A stretch of DNA of 15,497 bases from JANLQX01 sp043775075 (GCA_043775075.1 JAYVSS010000175.1:1-15497), one strand, 5' to 3'. Shown: positions 1 through 7,148, numbered from the stretch's first letter. The notes: a model not told the origin generated them from the sequence alone. Made by a program: numbers and translations.

Positions 1-1
1 T

Positions 2-415
2 CGCCAGGCGAATATCCCAATTGGCGTAATCAACACCACCGGTCGCCATATTCGGGTCAACGTCGCCGTCCGAAGTTCATCTGTACGTTTACGCGATTCG
101 GGGGTCGTGGTTGATGCCATCGGTACCACTGAAATCCGCCAACCCATCGACGTGCCCGGGCGGGTTGGCCAAACCACCGTGGCCATCGAAACACGAGGAC
201 CGGGCACGTTCTCGTTCATCGCTCGGCTGACCACGGACACCGACCTTCCCCTCGCCACCCAGCGTTACCGGCTTCGCTCGACCGCCATCAGCGGGCTGGG
301 CGGGGCTCTCACTGTCGGTTCGCTCCTCGTGCTGTTGGCATGGTGGATCAGATGGGGACGCAAGGCCCGGCGCGGCGCGGGGTCCGTGCTCGGCAAGACT
401 CGCCGCCGATCATGA
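2..415 (+). CDS. C-terminal part of a DUF6049-like membrane-anchored protein (5' end outside window)
   Basis: An open frame enters from the left edge and ends at a TGA at 413-415, giving 137 visible residues. The visible part is a beta-rich, Thr/Val-rich extracytoplasmic segment, followed by one hydrophobic helix (from GLGGALTVGSLLVLLAWWI) and a short, strongly basic cytoplasmic tail. This is the C-terminal design of the large secreted DUF6049-family proteins encoded just upstream of murJ/mviN in actinobacteria (Rv3909 in M. tuberculosis). The family name rests on position and topology, since the N-terminal bulk is missing. Its stop overlaps the murJ ATG by 4 bp (ATGA), so the two are probably co-translated and may act together at the cell envelope. 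No function is known to me for the family. Confidence 0.6.
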   Translation, partial: RQANIPIGVINTTGRHIRVNVAVRSSSVRLRDSGVVVDAIGTTEIRQPIDVPGRVGQTTVAIETRGPGTFSFIARLTTDTDLPLATQRYRLRSTAISGLGGALTVGSLLVLLAWWIRWGRKARRGAGSVLGKTRRRS

Positions 416-2058
416 GCATCGCAAAGTCAACGGCCCTCATGGCCGGAGGGACGTTGGCGTCTCGCATCACCGGATTGGCCCGAACGATCGTGTTTTTTTG
501 GTTCGGAACGACCGCACTAGCCGAGACGTACACCAAGGCCAATAACACCCCGAACATGCTCTTCGAGCTGGTCATAGGCGGGGTCCTTTCCGCCACCCTC
601 GTCCCGCTCTTCGTCGACCTCGCCCGCCGCCCCGCCACCGGCATCGACGCTCCGCCCACCATCGCCGCAACTCTGCCAACCACCCCCGCCACCGGCATCG
701 ACGCGATTATCTCGCTCGTCACCGTCATCCTCGTCGGGGCCGTCGTCGTCCTTTTCCTCGCCGCCCCGCTGCTCATGTGGATCGTGTTCCATCGCCCCGA
801 CGAAGGGGTGCAGCGCCAACTCGGCACCGACCTATTACGACTCTTCGCGCCCCAGGTCGCGGTATACGGGTTCGTCACCGTGGCCACCGCCATGCTCAAT
901 GCCCGTCGACGGTTCCTCGCCCCGATGCTTGCTCCGGTGCTCAATAACCTCGTGGTCATCATCGTGCTGATCTGGGCCCGGCGCCTCGTGGTCAACCTCG
1001 TTCCCGACAAAACCGCGCGCACCACCGACACCCTGGCCACCCTCCGGGCGGTGGCCACTGATGTCCCGAGCCGGCTGCTCTTCGGTCTCGGCACCACCGC
1101 TGGCGTCGTGGCGATGGGGGTGGCGTTGTTCGTTCCGTGGATTCGCAGTGGAGCCCGGGTGCGATGGCACTGGGAGCCCGGCCATCCGGCCGTACAGCGC
1201 ATGCTCCGGCTATCCGGATGGACGCTCGGCTACGTCGCCGCCAATCTGATCACCCTGCAATTTGTCAGCGGAGCACTGCCCGGCCGGGGCGACTTCACCG
1301 CCTACACCACGGCGTACACCACGTTCTTCTTGCTTCCCCACGGCGTGTTCGCCGTGTCTGTGATGACGGCCCTTCAGCCGGAGTTGGCCGAGGCCTATCT
1401 CAATCGCCAACGGGGGATCTTTCGACGCCACCTGACCGGCGGGATTCGTTCCATCCTGGCCATCACCGTGCCTGCCGCCGCTGGCTACATTGCCCTGGCG
1501 CCATCGATCATGCGTATCTTCGTTGTGGGTGACCTGACGCCGGAGAAATCGCGTCTCATCGCCGACGTCTTGCGGTGCTTCATCGTCGGCCTGCCGGCGT
1601 TCAGCGTGTACCTCCTCCTCATGAACGCGTGCAAGGCGATGCTCGATACCCGCTCCACGTTCATCATCAATTGCGTGGAAAACGCCATCAATATCGTCCT
1701 CGCCGGACTCCTCGTCCGCCTTGGTTTCGGGGCCCAGGGACTGGCGGCGGCCTTCGCGCTGGCGTACATCGTGGCGGTCGTGCTCGCCGGGCATCACGTG
1801 GCCCGACGGACCGGCGGGCTCGACGGCCGCGACCTGACCGCCGTGAGCCAACGCATTACCGCCGCCAGCGTGGCGATGGGCATCCTCGTGTGGGCCGCCG
1901 CCCGCGGTCTCCACGCCGCCCTTGGCGGTCGGTTTGCCCTCCTCGAGGTCGGGATCGCGGCAACCCTCGGTGTTAGCGTCTACGTCGTTCTCGGGCGCCT
2001 CCTCGGCATCAGAGAAATTGAATCGGTGATCCACAGCGTCCGTCGCCGTCTTCGATGA
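412..2058 (+). CDS. murJ: MurJ/MviN lipid II flippase
   Basis: Polytopic membrane protein of 548 residues, a member of the MOP exporter superfamily. MurJ moves the peptidoglycan precursor lipid II from the inner to the outer face of the cytoplasmic membrane. The N-terminus (SRITGLAR) places arginines at positions 18 and 24, matching the essential R18 and R24 of E. coli MurJ. The following PNMLFELVIGGVLSATLVP stretch is typical of actinobacterial members. About 14 hydrophobic segments are spread along the protein. I chose ATG 412, which forms an ATGA overlap with the upstream stop, over an in-frame ATG at 340 that would add 24 basic, non-membrane residues. Unlike the long mycobacterial MviN, it ends after the flippase domain with a basic tail (SVRRRLR), with no kinase-like or external domain attached. 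Residues 74-80 and 92-98 repeat the same heptapeptide PATGIDA in a loop. Confidence 0.95.
   Translation: MSIAKSTALMAGGTLASRITGLARTIVFFWFGTTALAETYTKANNTPNMLFELVIGGVLSATLVPLFVDLARRPATGIDAPPTIAATLPTTPATGIDAIISLVTVILVGAVVVLFLAAPLLMWIVFHRPDEGVQRQLGTDLLRLFAPQVAVYGFVTVATAMLNARRRFLAPMLAPVLNNLVVIIVLIWARRLVVNLVPDKTARTTDTLATLRAVATDVPSRLLFGLGTTAGVVAMGVALFVPWIRSGARVRWHWEPGHPAVQRMLRLSGWTLGYVAANLITLQFVSGALPGRGDFTAYTTAYTTFFLLPHGVFAVSVMTALQPELAEAYLNRQRGIFRRHLTGGIRSILAITVPAAAGYIALAPSIMRIFVVGDLTPEKSRLIADVLRCFIVGLPAFSVYLLLMNACKAMLDTRSTFIINCVENAINIVLAGLLVRLGFGAQGLAAAFALAYIVAVVLAGHHVARRTGGLDGRDLTAVSQRITAASVAMGILVWAAARGLHAALGGRFALLEVGIAATLGVSVYVVLGRLLGIREIESVIHSVRRRLR
630..704 (+). repeat. 21-bp direct repeat inside murJ
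   Basis: Positions 630-650 and 684-704 are identical over 21 bases and lie 54 bp apart, which keeps the reading frame. Both encode PATGIDA. The pattern fits an 18-codon duplication in a loop between membrane helices that has diverged apart from its ends. Confidence 0.8.
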
Positions 2059-2080
2059 GCGTTCGACCATGCAGACGCCT

Positions 2081-2119
2081 TTCGCCCCACCCCATGAGTT
2101 TTGCCCCACCCGATGAGTT
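2081..2119 (+). repeat. Imperfect tandem repeat between murJ and degV
   Basis: Two adjacent near-copies of about 20 bases (2081-2100 and 2101-2119) share the core GCCCCACCC followed by ATGAGTT. They fill most of the 73-bp murJ-degV spacer. The second copy runs into the degV ribosome binding site (GAGGA, 2120-2124). The repeat contains no convincing hairpin. Confidence 0.7.
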
Positions 2120-2131
2120 GAGGATGCCCTG

Positions 2132-3001
2132 ATGGACCAAGAGCAACGTTTTCCCGCCGTGCGCATTGTCACTGACTCGTCCTCCGATCTCACCGACGAG
2201 CAGGCTGCTAACTACGCCATCTCCGTCGTGCCGTTAACGGTGCGGTTCGGTGATCAGGAATTCGTTGATCGACGAGACCTCACTCCCCAATCGTTCTGGG
2301 CCAAAGTGGCGGCGTCGGCAACGCTTCCAGAAACTGCGGCCCCCTCGCCCGGCGCATTCGAGGCGGCGTTTCGTCAAGCCGCCGCCGACGGCTGCTCCGG
2401 CGTCGTGTGTATCAACCTCTCATCCAAGCTTTCGGCGACGTACGGGGTCGCCGTCCTGGCCGCCAAGGCCGTGGCCGACGTGATCGACGTCCGAGTCATC
2501 GACTCCCTATCGATCACCTCGGGCCTGGGATCGATGGCGGTGGCCGCCGCCGCCCGAGCAGCCGAAGGTGCCACCATCGACGAGGTCGAATCCATCGTTC
2601 GGGCGCGCATCGGTAAGACGAAAGTCGTGGCCGCCATCGATACTCTCGACAACCTTAAAAAGGGCGGGCGAATTGGCGGGGCCCAGGCCTTTCTCGGTTC
2701 TCTCTTCTCCATCAAACCCCTCATCGACGTCAGCTCCGGCGCCGTGGTCGAAGCCGGGAAGCAGCGCACTCGGGCAAAAGCGCTCGCCGCATTGGCCGAT
2801 ATTGCTAAGGCCGACCTGGCGGCGCACGGAACCATCAGCGACCTGTCCCTTCGTCACGGCGACGCCACCGACGTTGACGCCATGCTCGATTTGCTCAGTA
2901 CCCACTTCCCACGCGAATCCATCTCCCTTGGTCAAATCGGGGCGATTATCGGCACCCATAGCGGGCCCCGCGTGATGGGACTGACATACCTGGTTGGCTG
3001 A
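2132..3001 (+). CDS. DegV family fatty-acid-binding protein
   Basis: A soluble protein of 289 residues, the usual length for the DegV family (EDD fold). Members bind a single fatty acid. In Firmicutes, the FakB relatives present it to the kinase FakA for phosphorylation and entry into phospholipid synthesis. Family motifs are clear: DSSSDL near residue 15, APSPGAF around 67-73, IDTLDNLKKGGRIGG in the middle, and GTHSGP close to the C-terminus. The ATG at 2132 has a good ribosome binding site (GAGGA) seven bases upstream. There is no signal peptide. No FakA-type kinase gene lies next to it, so the phosphorylation partner, if any, is elsewhere. Its place between murJ and a membrane kinase suggests an envelope or lipid role, but this is inference. 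Confidence 0.9.
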   Translation: MDQEQRFPAVRIVTDSSSDLTDEQAANYAISVVPLTVRFGDQEFVDRRDLTPQSFWAKVAASATLPETAAPSPGAFEAAFRQAAADGCSGVVCINLSSKLSATYGVAVLAAKAVADVIDVRVIDSLSITSGLGSMAVAAAARAAEGATIDEVESIVRARIGKTKVVAAIDTLDNLKKGGRIGGAQAFLGSLFSIKPLIDVSSGAVVEAGKQRTRAKALAALADIAKADLAAHGTISDLSLRHGDATDVDAMLDLLSTHFPRESISLGQIGAIIGTHSGPRVMGLTYLVG

Positions 3002-3209
3002 GTATGAGCCGCGTGATGAACCGCCCCGCCAGCGATCTAATGAAGCACGTGACGCGTTCGGCAATGGGCCCAATGGGCCGAACGGGCACGAGGACCATTA
3101 CGGGCACCAGGACCATTACGGGCACCTCGAGCACAGCGCCGGTGCACCATCTGGGATGACAGCGAAGGTGACGGCCTTCGCCCGAACGTTGCCGGTCGAC
3201 CCGACCTAA
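2994..3209 (+). CDS. Doubtful small His-rich reading frame between degV and the kinase
   Basis: A 71-codon frame starts with TTG at 2994, overlaps the degV stop by 8 bp, and ends at a TAA at 3207-3209. It would encode a hydrophilic peptide with an unusual Asn-Gly-Pro repeat followed by a His/Asp/Tyr repeat (HEDHYGHQDHYGHLEH). The second part comes from an 18-bp tandem duplication. No ribosome binding site specific to this start is evident, and third-position GC is lower than in neighbouring genes over the first half. A competing frame, ATG 3004 to TGA 3159 (51 codons, beginning MSRVMNRP), has higher third-position GC and starts 2 bp after the degV stop. I do not recognise either product. Either could be a real small gene, or the region could be the displaced N-terminus of the kinase. 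Confidence 0.25.
   Translation: MAEYEPRDEPPRQRSNEARDAFGNGPNGPNGHEDHYGHQDHYGHLEHSAGAPSGMTAKVTAFARTLPVDPT
3091..3126 (+). repeat. Two-copy 18-bp perfect tandem repeat
   Basis: The unit AGGACCATTACGGGCACC occurs twice with no spacer (3091-3108 and 3109-3126). Just before it, a 9-bp unit AATGGGCC(C/G) is also duplicated (3063-3071 and 3072-3080). Both unit lengths are multiples of three, so they keep any reading frame. They lie in the ambiguous segment upstream of the kinase. Confidence 0.9.
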
Positions 3210-3265
3210 ACGCCGCCACCGGGGCCGCTCCCGGCGCTTCGAGTACGACGGCGGCCATCGGCGAC

Positions 3266-4912
3266 GTGCTCGGCGGCCGGTACCGCCTGACGCGGCCCAT
3301 CGCCCGCGGCGGGATGGCCGAAGTCTGGGAAGGAGTCGATGCCACCCTCGACCGCAGCGTGGCGTTGAAGCTGTTGCATTCGCACCTCGCCGACGATGCC
3401 GGATTCGTCTCCCGCTTCCATCGTGAGGCGCGCGCCGTGGCCCGGCTCTCGCATCCCAACGTCGTCGCCGTCTTTGATACCGGCATCGACGCCATCCCCG
3501 TCGGTCGACCCGGGTCCGGCCTGCCCCGGGCATTCATCGTGATGGAACTTCTTCGAGGCGAATCCATCCGGGTCGTCTCCCAGCGCGGTGTCCCAATGAG
3601 TCAAGCCGTATGGATCGTCAGCGAGGCCGCCAAGGGCCTCGGCTACGCCCATCGTCAGGGCCTTGTTCACCGCGACGTCAAGCCGGCAAACATCCTGCTC
3701 ACCGACCGCGGGATGGTAAAAGTCGTGGACTTTGGGATCGCCAAGGTCATCGAGGGCACCGATCGGACCGGTGAGGATCTGACCCAGGCCGGGGCCATAC
3801 TCGGGACGGCCAAATACCTCTCTCCGGAGCAGGTTGAGGGCCACGAGATCGACGCTCGTTCTGATGTCTACGCCCTTGGTGTGGTGCTCTATGAACTGGT
3901 GTGCGGCCGGCCGCCGTTCGTCGGTCGCAACGACATGGCCACGGCGATGCAGCACGTAAAAGACGCTCCCCCGGCGCCACGCTCACTCCGAGCCGGTATC
4001 CCGCGCGGTCTCGAAGTCTTGATCCTCGCCGCCCTTTCGAAAGATCCCATTGGCCGGCCGGCGGACGGGACGGTCTTTGCCCAGGCGTTGGTCGGCCTCG
4101 ATCTGGCGGCCGACGATGCCGTTGCGCTCGTCGCTCGGTCCGCCGATGACGCCACTCCACCCGCGGGCGTACGCTCTCGTCCAACTCGCCGGGCTGGGCT
4201 CCCTGATGGGCCCACAGCTGGGCGCACAGATGGGCATGGCGCTTCCGACGACGATACCCGAATGGCCACCGCCACCCGCCGTTACGCCGAGGCCACGGCG
4301 GATCGCCGGACGAACACCTCGCCCGGTACCCGTAACACGACGCCAGCCCCAACCGACGGCACGCGGGGCGCCAGCCTGGTGCTGCGCCTGCTCGTGGCCA
4401 TCATCGCCATCGTGGGTGGGGTGATCGGAGGGGTCGTAGCTGCCGATCAACGTCGTCCGCCAATTCCATCAGCGCTCACCCTGGCCGGGATCAGGGTGTT
4501 CGATCCACCCCCGGGTAACGGTTTCGAAAACGACGACCTGGCCCCCCTGGCCATTGACGGCAAGCCGGCCACGGCATGGGAGAGCGACGGCTATGACAGC
4601 CGCAACCTCGATGGACGCGACGGGATCGGACTCATCCTCGACCTCGGCAATGACGAACTGGTCCGATCGCTCGCCGGCAGCTCGTACGACAAAGGGTGGA
4701 GTGCCGACGTCTACATTTCTCCGAGGTCGCCGGCCACCCTGGCCGAATGGGGCGTGCCCATCGGATCGATTTCCAACGCCGAAATGGGGAACTTCTCGCG
4801 GCCGCTAACGCCGTCGAGCGGTCGATACGTCCTGTTTTGGATCAGGGATCTCGGCCCTAGGCGGGGGGCCAAATTCAAGGCGGCCATCAGCGAGCTCCGG
4901 GTTTATGGCTGA
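3266..4912 (+). CDS. Membrane Ser/Thr protein kinase with external discoidin-like domain
   Basis: A PknB-type (Hanks) kinase of 548 residues. The catalytic domain spans about residues 1-280 and looks fully active: Gly-rich loop IARGGMAEV, K35 in VALKLL, E54, the catalytic loop HRDVKPAN (D137, K139, N142), DFG at 155-157 and SPE at 186-188. A charged Thr/Arg-rich linker follows (about 290-368), then one membrane helix (about 371-393). The external C-terminal domain of about 150 residues contains LAIDGKPATAWESD, as in F5/8 type C (discoidin-like) domains. The same type of domain ends mycobacterial MviN, after its pseudokinase. The only in-frame start is GTG 3266, which lacks a ribosome binding site. 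The preceding in-frame codons read AAIGDVLGGRYRL, like family N-termini, so the true start may be upstream. It probably phosphorylates envelope or division proteins, with MurJ regulation an attractive guess. Confidence 0.88.
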   Translation: MLGGRYRLTRPIARGGMAEVWEGVDATLDRSVALKLLHSHLADDAGFVSRFHREARAVARLSHPNVVAVFDTGIDAIPVGRPGSGLPRAFIVMELLRGESIRVVSQRGVPMSQAVWIVSEAAKGLGYAHRQGLVHRDVKPANILLTDRGMVKVVDFGIAKVIEGTDRTGEDLTQAGAILGTAKYLSPEQVEGHEIDARSDVYALGVVLYELVCGRPPFVGRNDMATAMQHVKDAPPAPRSLRAGIPRGLEVLILAALSKDPIGRPADGTVFAQALVGLDLAADDAVALVARSADDATPPAGVRSRPTRRAGLPDGPTAGRTDGHGASDDDTRMATATRRYAEATADRRTNTSPGTRNTTPAPTDGTRGASLVLRLLVAIIAIVGGVIGGVVAADQRRPPIPSALTLAGIRVFDPPPGNGFENDDLAPLAIDGKPATAWESDGYDSRNLDGRDGIGLILDLGNDELVRSLAGSSYDKGWSADVYISPRSPATLAEWGVPIGSISNAEMGNFSRPLTPSSGRYVLFWIRDLGPRRGAKFKAAISELRVYG

Positions 4913-5576
4913 ACGCCGATACCGAGACGAGCCCGATGTCGTCCTCATTGCCGCCGCCCAGCGCGGCGAACGCAATGCTCTCGACGCACTCCTGCGCCGC
5001 CATCACGATCGCATCGCCGGCGTGTGCCGCCGAGTTACCGGAAACGCCGCCGACGCGGCGGACGCCACGCAGGAAGCCTTGATGGCCATCGCTCGTGGGA
5101 TAGGACGATTCGACGGCACCAGTTCGTTTTCCACCTGGGCATACCGCGTGGCGACTAACGCCTCGCTCGACGAACTCCGACGACGCCATCGTCGACCGAT
5201 GCCGACCGACGACGACGGATTGCATCTCGCCGCCAGTACCCGCCCCCTGACCAGTGCCGGATCCCCCACGGTCGGGCCGAGCGACGTCGAAGCCCGCGTC
5301 GATATCGACCGAGCCCTCGCCACCCTCCCCCCGGATTGGCGGGCGGCGCTAGTCCTGCGGGACCTGTGCGGGCTCGATTACGCCGAGATCGCCGAAGTCC
5401 TCAAAATCCCCGGAGGCACGGTTCGTTCACGCATCGCCCGCGCTCGTGCTGCGCTGGCGCCTGTCCTCGGACAATCCGTCGACGACCCGCTGACGGAGGC
5501 CAGTGCCGCCGGTCACGGGGCATTCGGGAACCGCGAGCGCCCGGAGAGTCGTCCAAAAGGAATACATGTCGACTGA
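4905..5576 (+). CDS. ECF-family RNA polymerase sigma factor (SigM-like by position)
   Basis: A protein of 223 residues with the two-domain layout of extracytoplasmic-function sigma factors. Region 2 (about residues 10-95) includes DAADATQEALMAIARGIGRF and FSTWAYRVATNASLDELRRR, the core-binding and -10 recognition helices. A linker follows. Region 4 (about 130-183) has LPPDWRAALVLRDLCGLDY, AEIAEVLKIPGGTVRSRIARAR, a helix-turn-helix for the -35 element. A polar tail of about 35 residues extends beyond region 4. The ATG at 4905 lies within the end of the kinase gene (8-bp overlap), so translation is coupled. The last 11 bp overlap the anti-sigma gene. By position between the kinase and anti-sigma/trxB genes it matches M. 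tuberculosis sigM (Rv3911). Orthology is likely but not proven here. Confidence 0.92.
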   Translation: MAERRYRDEPDVVLIAAAQRGERNALDALLRRHHDRIAGVCRRVTGNAADAADATQEALMAIARGIGRFDGTSSFSTWAYRVATNASLDELRRRHRRPMPTDDDGLHLAASTRPLTSAGSPTVGPSDVEARVDIDRALATLPPDWRAALVLRDLCGLDYAEIAEVLKIPGGTVRSRIARARAALAPVLGQSVDDPLTEASAAGHGAFGNRERPESRPKGIHVD

Positions 5577-6774
5577 CTTTCCACCGCCCGGCGACCACCC
5601 CACCGACGTGATGTTGCTGCTCCTCGGCGACATGACGGACGAGTCCATGGTGCGCGACCTCGTGGCCGACCTCGAACACGATCGGCGACCGGACGACAAA
5701 TTTTCCCCGTCCCTCGTCACCAATGCCTGGGTCCACCTGCAGCAATGCTCGGTATGCAACGCCCGCCGGGGCACGCTCATGGGCCGCGTCTCCGATGCCC
5801 TCGTGTCGGTGTCGGCCGGCGACTCGTGGGTTGCATCGGGACTTGCTGGACGGGTTCGCCATGCTGCCGTGGCGCTGGTGGCATCGCCCGGTCAAGAGCC
5901 CGTGATATCCACGGGGGTCGGTTCCCGGAGCCCCGAACGAGGACGTCTGTTGCGGTCTGGAGCGTCGTTGGGCACAGCTGGAACGGGCATTCTGGCGCGC
6001 CGGTGGACGCTAGCGGCAGCTGTCGCCGCTCTCGTGATCGGCGGCGGACTGGTGGTCGGATTCCGACCGAGCGCGACACAAAAGGGAGCAATCCGATCGC
6101 CGATCACAACCACCGTCGCCTCTCTTAACCGCAGTGCTGCCAACGCGGCGGCCGAATCGGTCCCGGCGGGGGAAACAAAGAGCGGCACCACCAGCGTGTT
6201 CGCCGATAACGCGCTCCCCGCCACGGGGGTCACGGGCACCGCAGAATCGAAGGCTGCGGTCGGCCGCGCAGTGGCGGGAACCAATGACGGTGCCAAGGCG
6301 GACGAGGAAAGTGCCATCGTCGCCGGCGCGCATACCGTGCCCGCCGTGGTTGCTCCCGCGGTCCCGCCTTCGGAGGTGGACCTCGGAGCGTTCCTCACGG
6401 CCAACGACGCTCTTGATCGGTTCGCCACGATGGTCGTGACCCCTTCCGCCGCCAGTGCGGTGGGCCCCGCCACCAACGTCGCTGGTCAAGGAAAATCCAG
6501 TCCTGCCACCGCTTCGCCAGCCTCGGCAGCCACATCGGCCGGGGAGCTCGGTACGGCGAACAGCTGTCCAGCGGTTGTCGGTGATCGACGGGCGACGGCC
6601 ACGATCGCCGGGCGGCCGGTGGTGATCGTGCGAACGGCTGAAGCCACGGCGGCGGCGGCGGGGAACGACATCGTCGTCGACGCAATAACCTGCGCTGTCA
6701 TCGGGCAACGGTCGTCGGCCTCCACTGCATTCGCGCCACCCGCCACCAACTCGGCGACCTCGCTCCCTCGCTGA
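5566..6774 (+). CDS. Zinc-type membrane anti-sigma factor
   Basis: A protein of 402 residues, in place of mycobacterial Rv3912. The N-terminal cytoplasmic part has the ZAS signature H57-x3-C61-x2-C64 (HLQQCSVC), with a possible fourth ligand at H38. This fold binds the partner ECF sigma factor and holds it inactive. One membrane helix follows (about residues 147-166). The long external part (167-402) is rich in Ala, Thr, Ser and Val and probably largely unstructured up to about 330. A compact end region with the only two other cysteines, C334 and C376, could form a disulfide. ATG 5566 was chosen because AAAAGGAA lies just upstream and MSTDFPPP begins a plausible N-terminus; a longer in-frame start at 5503 would lie deep in the sigma gene. 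Release of the sigma factor may involve proteolysis or cysteine oxidation, which is inference. Confidence 0.82.
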   Translation: MSTDFPPPGDHPTDVMLLLLGDMTDESMVRDLVADLEHDRRPDDKFSPSLVTNAWVHLQQCSVCNARRGTLMGRVSDALVSVSAGDSWVASGLAGRVRHAAVALVASPGQEPVISTGVGSRSPERGRLLRSGASLGTAGTGILARRWTLAAAVAALVIGGGLVVGFRPSATQKGAIRSPITTTVASLNRSAANAAAESVPAGETKSGTTSVFADNALPATGVTGTAESKAAVGRAVAGTNDGAKADEESAIVAGAHTVPAVVAPAVPPSEVDLGAFLTANDALDRFATMVVTPSAASAVGPATNVAGQGKSSPATASPASAATSAGELGTANSCPAVVGDRRATATIAGRPVVIVRTAEATAAAAGNDIVVDAITCAVIGQRSSASTAFAPPATNSATSLPR

Positions 6775-6832
6775 GCGGGCCGCTCCCCCTCCCGTGGACG
6801 GAGACCTGACTTCGCGGGCGCCGATGGCCCAG

Positions 6833-6846
6833 TACGCTCCCCGGTG
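6833..6846 (+). promoter_or_regulatory. Possible -10 element for a leaderless transcript
   Basis: TACGCT at 6833-6838 fits the actinobacterial -10 consensus TAnnnT and ends seven bases before the GTG start at 6846. The GTG has no visible ribosome binding site. This spacing fits a leaderless mRNA beginning at the start codon. No good -35 is seen. Confidence 0.3.
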
Positions 6847-7148
6847 TGAGCGAAGAGCGCCAGGCAACCGGAGATTGGGCAACACAACTCGTCGACGAAC
6901 TCGAAGGGATTGTCCAATCCATTTCGTCAAGAACCACTCAGCCACTTCGGGCGGTGGCCCGCGGGCTGGTCTATGGGCTGCTTATGGCTGGCCTGGGCGT
7001 CGCTGTCCTGCTCCTCGTCACCATCGGGGCCGTACGCGGACTCACCAACCTGGTGGGCGGTCGGGCATGGTTGGCCGACGCCATCCTCGGGGGAATCTTC
7101 TCGTTGCTCGGCCTGTTGGTATGGCGTAAGCGATACGTCTCGAAATAG
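6846..7148 (+). CDS. Small two-helix membrane protein of unknown function
   Basis: A protein of exactly 100 residues starting at GTG 6846. It has an amphipathic, acidic N-terminal region (about 1-38, with DWATQLVDELEGIVQSIS), two hydrophobic helices (about 41-64 and 76-93) joined by a short loop with GGRAW, and a basic end (RKRYVSK). The pattern of a soluble helix followed by a tight two-helix hairpin recalls small holin-like or membrane-associated actinobacterial proteins, but I do not recognise a specific family. It stands between the anti-sigma gene (71-bp gap) and trxB (76-bp gap). In M. tuberculosis these two neighbours (Rv3912 and trxB2) have no gene between them. The start has no ribosome binding site and may be read from a leaderless transcript. 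Confidence 0.75.
   Translation: MSEERQATGDWATQLVDELEGIVQSISSRTTQPLRAVARGLVYGLLMAGLGVAVLLLVTIGAVRGLTNLVGGRAWLADAILGGIFSLLGLLVWRKRYVSK

Noticed and set aside
348..1202. Long open frame on the minus strand opposite murJ
   Set aside because: Composition is Arg/Thr/Ala-rich, as expected for an antisense shadow of a high-GC gene. It has no motif, and murJ on the other strand is certain.
1210..2193. Minus-strand frame of over 300 codons opposite the 3' half of murJ
   Set aside because: It is an antisense shadow rich in Gly, Glu and His, with no recognisable domain. It overlaps conserved murJ and the degV start.
3206..3955. Minus-strand frame opposite the kinase domain
   Set aside because: It lies opposite the conserved catalytic motifs, which fix the coding strand. 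It has no independent evidence.
6010..6945. Minus-strand frame of about 310 codons opposite the anti-sigma gene
   Set aside because: The low-complexity GC-rich anti-sigma tail leaves several frames open by chance. The product is Arg/Gly-rich without motifs.
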